Assembly (NCBI RefSeq): GCF_004363215.1
Contig: NZ_SNYS01000005.1
Location: forward strand, 372,001 to 436,000
Source: Methanimicrococcus blatticola
GTDB lineage: Archaea > Halobacteriota > Methanosarcinia > Methanosarcinales > Methanosarcinaceae
DNA length: 64,000 bases
Direction of reading: 5' to 3'
The notes below the pieces were generated by a model, which made no database searches, was not told where the DNA came from, and saw only the letters and a list, made by a program, of their open reading frames with translations. A program made the position numbers and the translations under genes. Each line of letters starts with the position of its first letter. The first letter of the stretch is position 1. Below are positions 63,769-64,000 of this stretch, one piece after another.

Positions 63769-63830
63769 ATTCGTACTCAGCCGATACAGCAAAAATGAGA
63801 AACAGATTTTCAATGAATATTTTCTGCGTT

Positions 63831-63950
63831 GCATTTGCTTTGCTGCGTGCATCTGTTTTGCTGCGTGCATCTGTTTTGCTGCGTGCATCTGTTTTGCTGC
63901 GTGCATCTGTTTTGCTGCGTGCATCTGTTTTGCTGCGTGCATCTGCGCTT
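63831..63950. repeat. 18-bp tandem repeat, about seven units
   Basis: Unit GCATCTGTTTTGCTGCGT from 63849 to 63938, with a variant first unit at 63831 and a decayed last one. On either strand this reads as an open hexapeptide repeat (HAAKQM; CICFAA), which is an artefact of 18 being a multiple of three. Confidence 0.9.
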
Positions 63951-64000
63951 TTTTATAGCAGCCGTTCGCTTCGCGAACGTGGGCACTGCTACCTTACCAT

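Larger units (their letters stand above)
63559..64000. other. Gene-free right end of the window
   Basis: Contains E6, the 18-bp tandem array and, at 63962-63980, a hairpin CGTTCGC-TTC-GCGAACG. The remainder is T-rich spacer. No coding frame is supported. Confidence 0.6.

Noticed and set aside
63724-63958. HAAKQM and CICFAA repeat proteins on the two strands
   Set aside because: Both come from the 18-bp tandem array, whose unit is a multiple of three; neither has a ribosome site or unique sequence.

Overview
The window is a contiguous piece of an archaeal chromosome with 62 protein-gene calls (some small or tentative), two tRNA genes and no rRNA or CRISPR array. Archaeal markers are the clamp-loader small subunit (rfcS), CDP-archaeol synthase (carS), a geranylgeranyl reductase, archaeal-type riboflavin synthase (ribC) and lumazine synthase (ribH), long FKBP, tRNA genes without encoded CCA, GGTGA/GGAGG ribosome sites and TATA-box promoters. 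Bacterial-type gyrase, ilvD, many HxlR-type regulators and a conserved in-frame TAG (probable pyrrolysine codon) inside an RluA-type gene point to a Methanosarcinales-like methylotrophic methanogen, possibly host-associated. The genus cannot be fixed from the sequence alone.

Layout. 0-2.3 kb: an accessory pair, made of a DisA_N/DAC-like sensor protein (cut by the left edge) and an AT-rich unknown gene. 2.3-5 kb: rfcS, a small membrane exporter, a methyltransferase. 5-5.6 kb: dense nested inverted repeats. 5.7-12.1 kb: ilvD, a ClC channel with CBS domains, a SulP/STAS anion transporter and an HTH-CBS regulator with a clear operator. 12.3-17.5 kb: acetyltransferase, class V aminotransferase, argG, FKBP, tRNA-Ser and cyclophilin. 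17.5-19.6 kb: an AT-rich AbiGi/AbiGii-like abortive-infection pair. 19.7-28.2 kb: PCC-domain protein, a second repeat cluster, SDR, then gyrB-gyrA-rluA. 28.3-37 kb: small secreted and membrane proteins, redox enzymes (aldo/keto reductase, flavodoxin), acetyltransferase and HxlR regulators. 37-44.2 kb: an unusual eight-gene single-strand operon bounded by 85-bp direct repeats. 44.2-45.1 kb: a HicA/HicB-like pair and tRNA-Leu. 45.2-56.7 kb: DUF92 protein, three transglutaminase-like exported proteins, DEAD-box helicase, a decayed region, geranylgeranyl reductase, pyrE and carS. 57-64 kb: a regulator with an operator dyad, S4-FtsJ methyltransferase, two flavin-binding-split-barrel proteins, radical SAM protein, ribC, a DUF1877-like gene, ribH, and a terminal repeat region.

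The best candidate for an undescribed system is the 37.2-44.1 kb operon. At least five of its eight proteins share one domain (an amphipathic helix of the type Q-x2-L-D followed by a beta region with G-x-x-P-T-x-Y and K-M-E-Y-like motifs). Two of them add helical-hairpin or L7/L12-like repeats at the N-terminus and a PASTA-like domain at the C-terminus, and they are accompanied by a disordered basic protein and a helical-repeat protein. The island carries a second copy of the 3' end and terminator of the gene on its left, which suggests insertion or duplication.

None of the 62 coding calls ends in TAG, while one conserved gene is interrupted by TAG with its frame and family signature intact on both sides. 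This is what would be expected where TAG is read as pyrrolysine.
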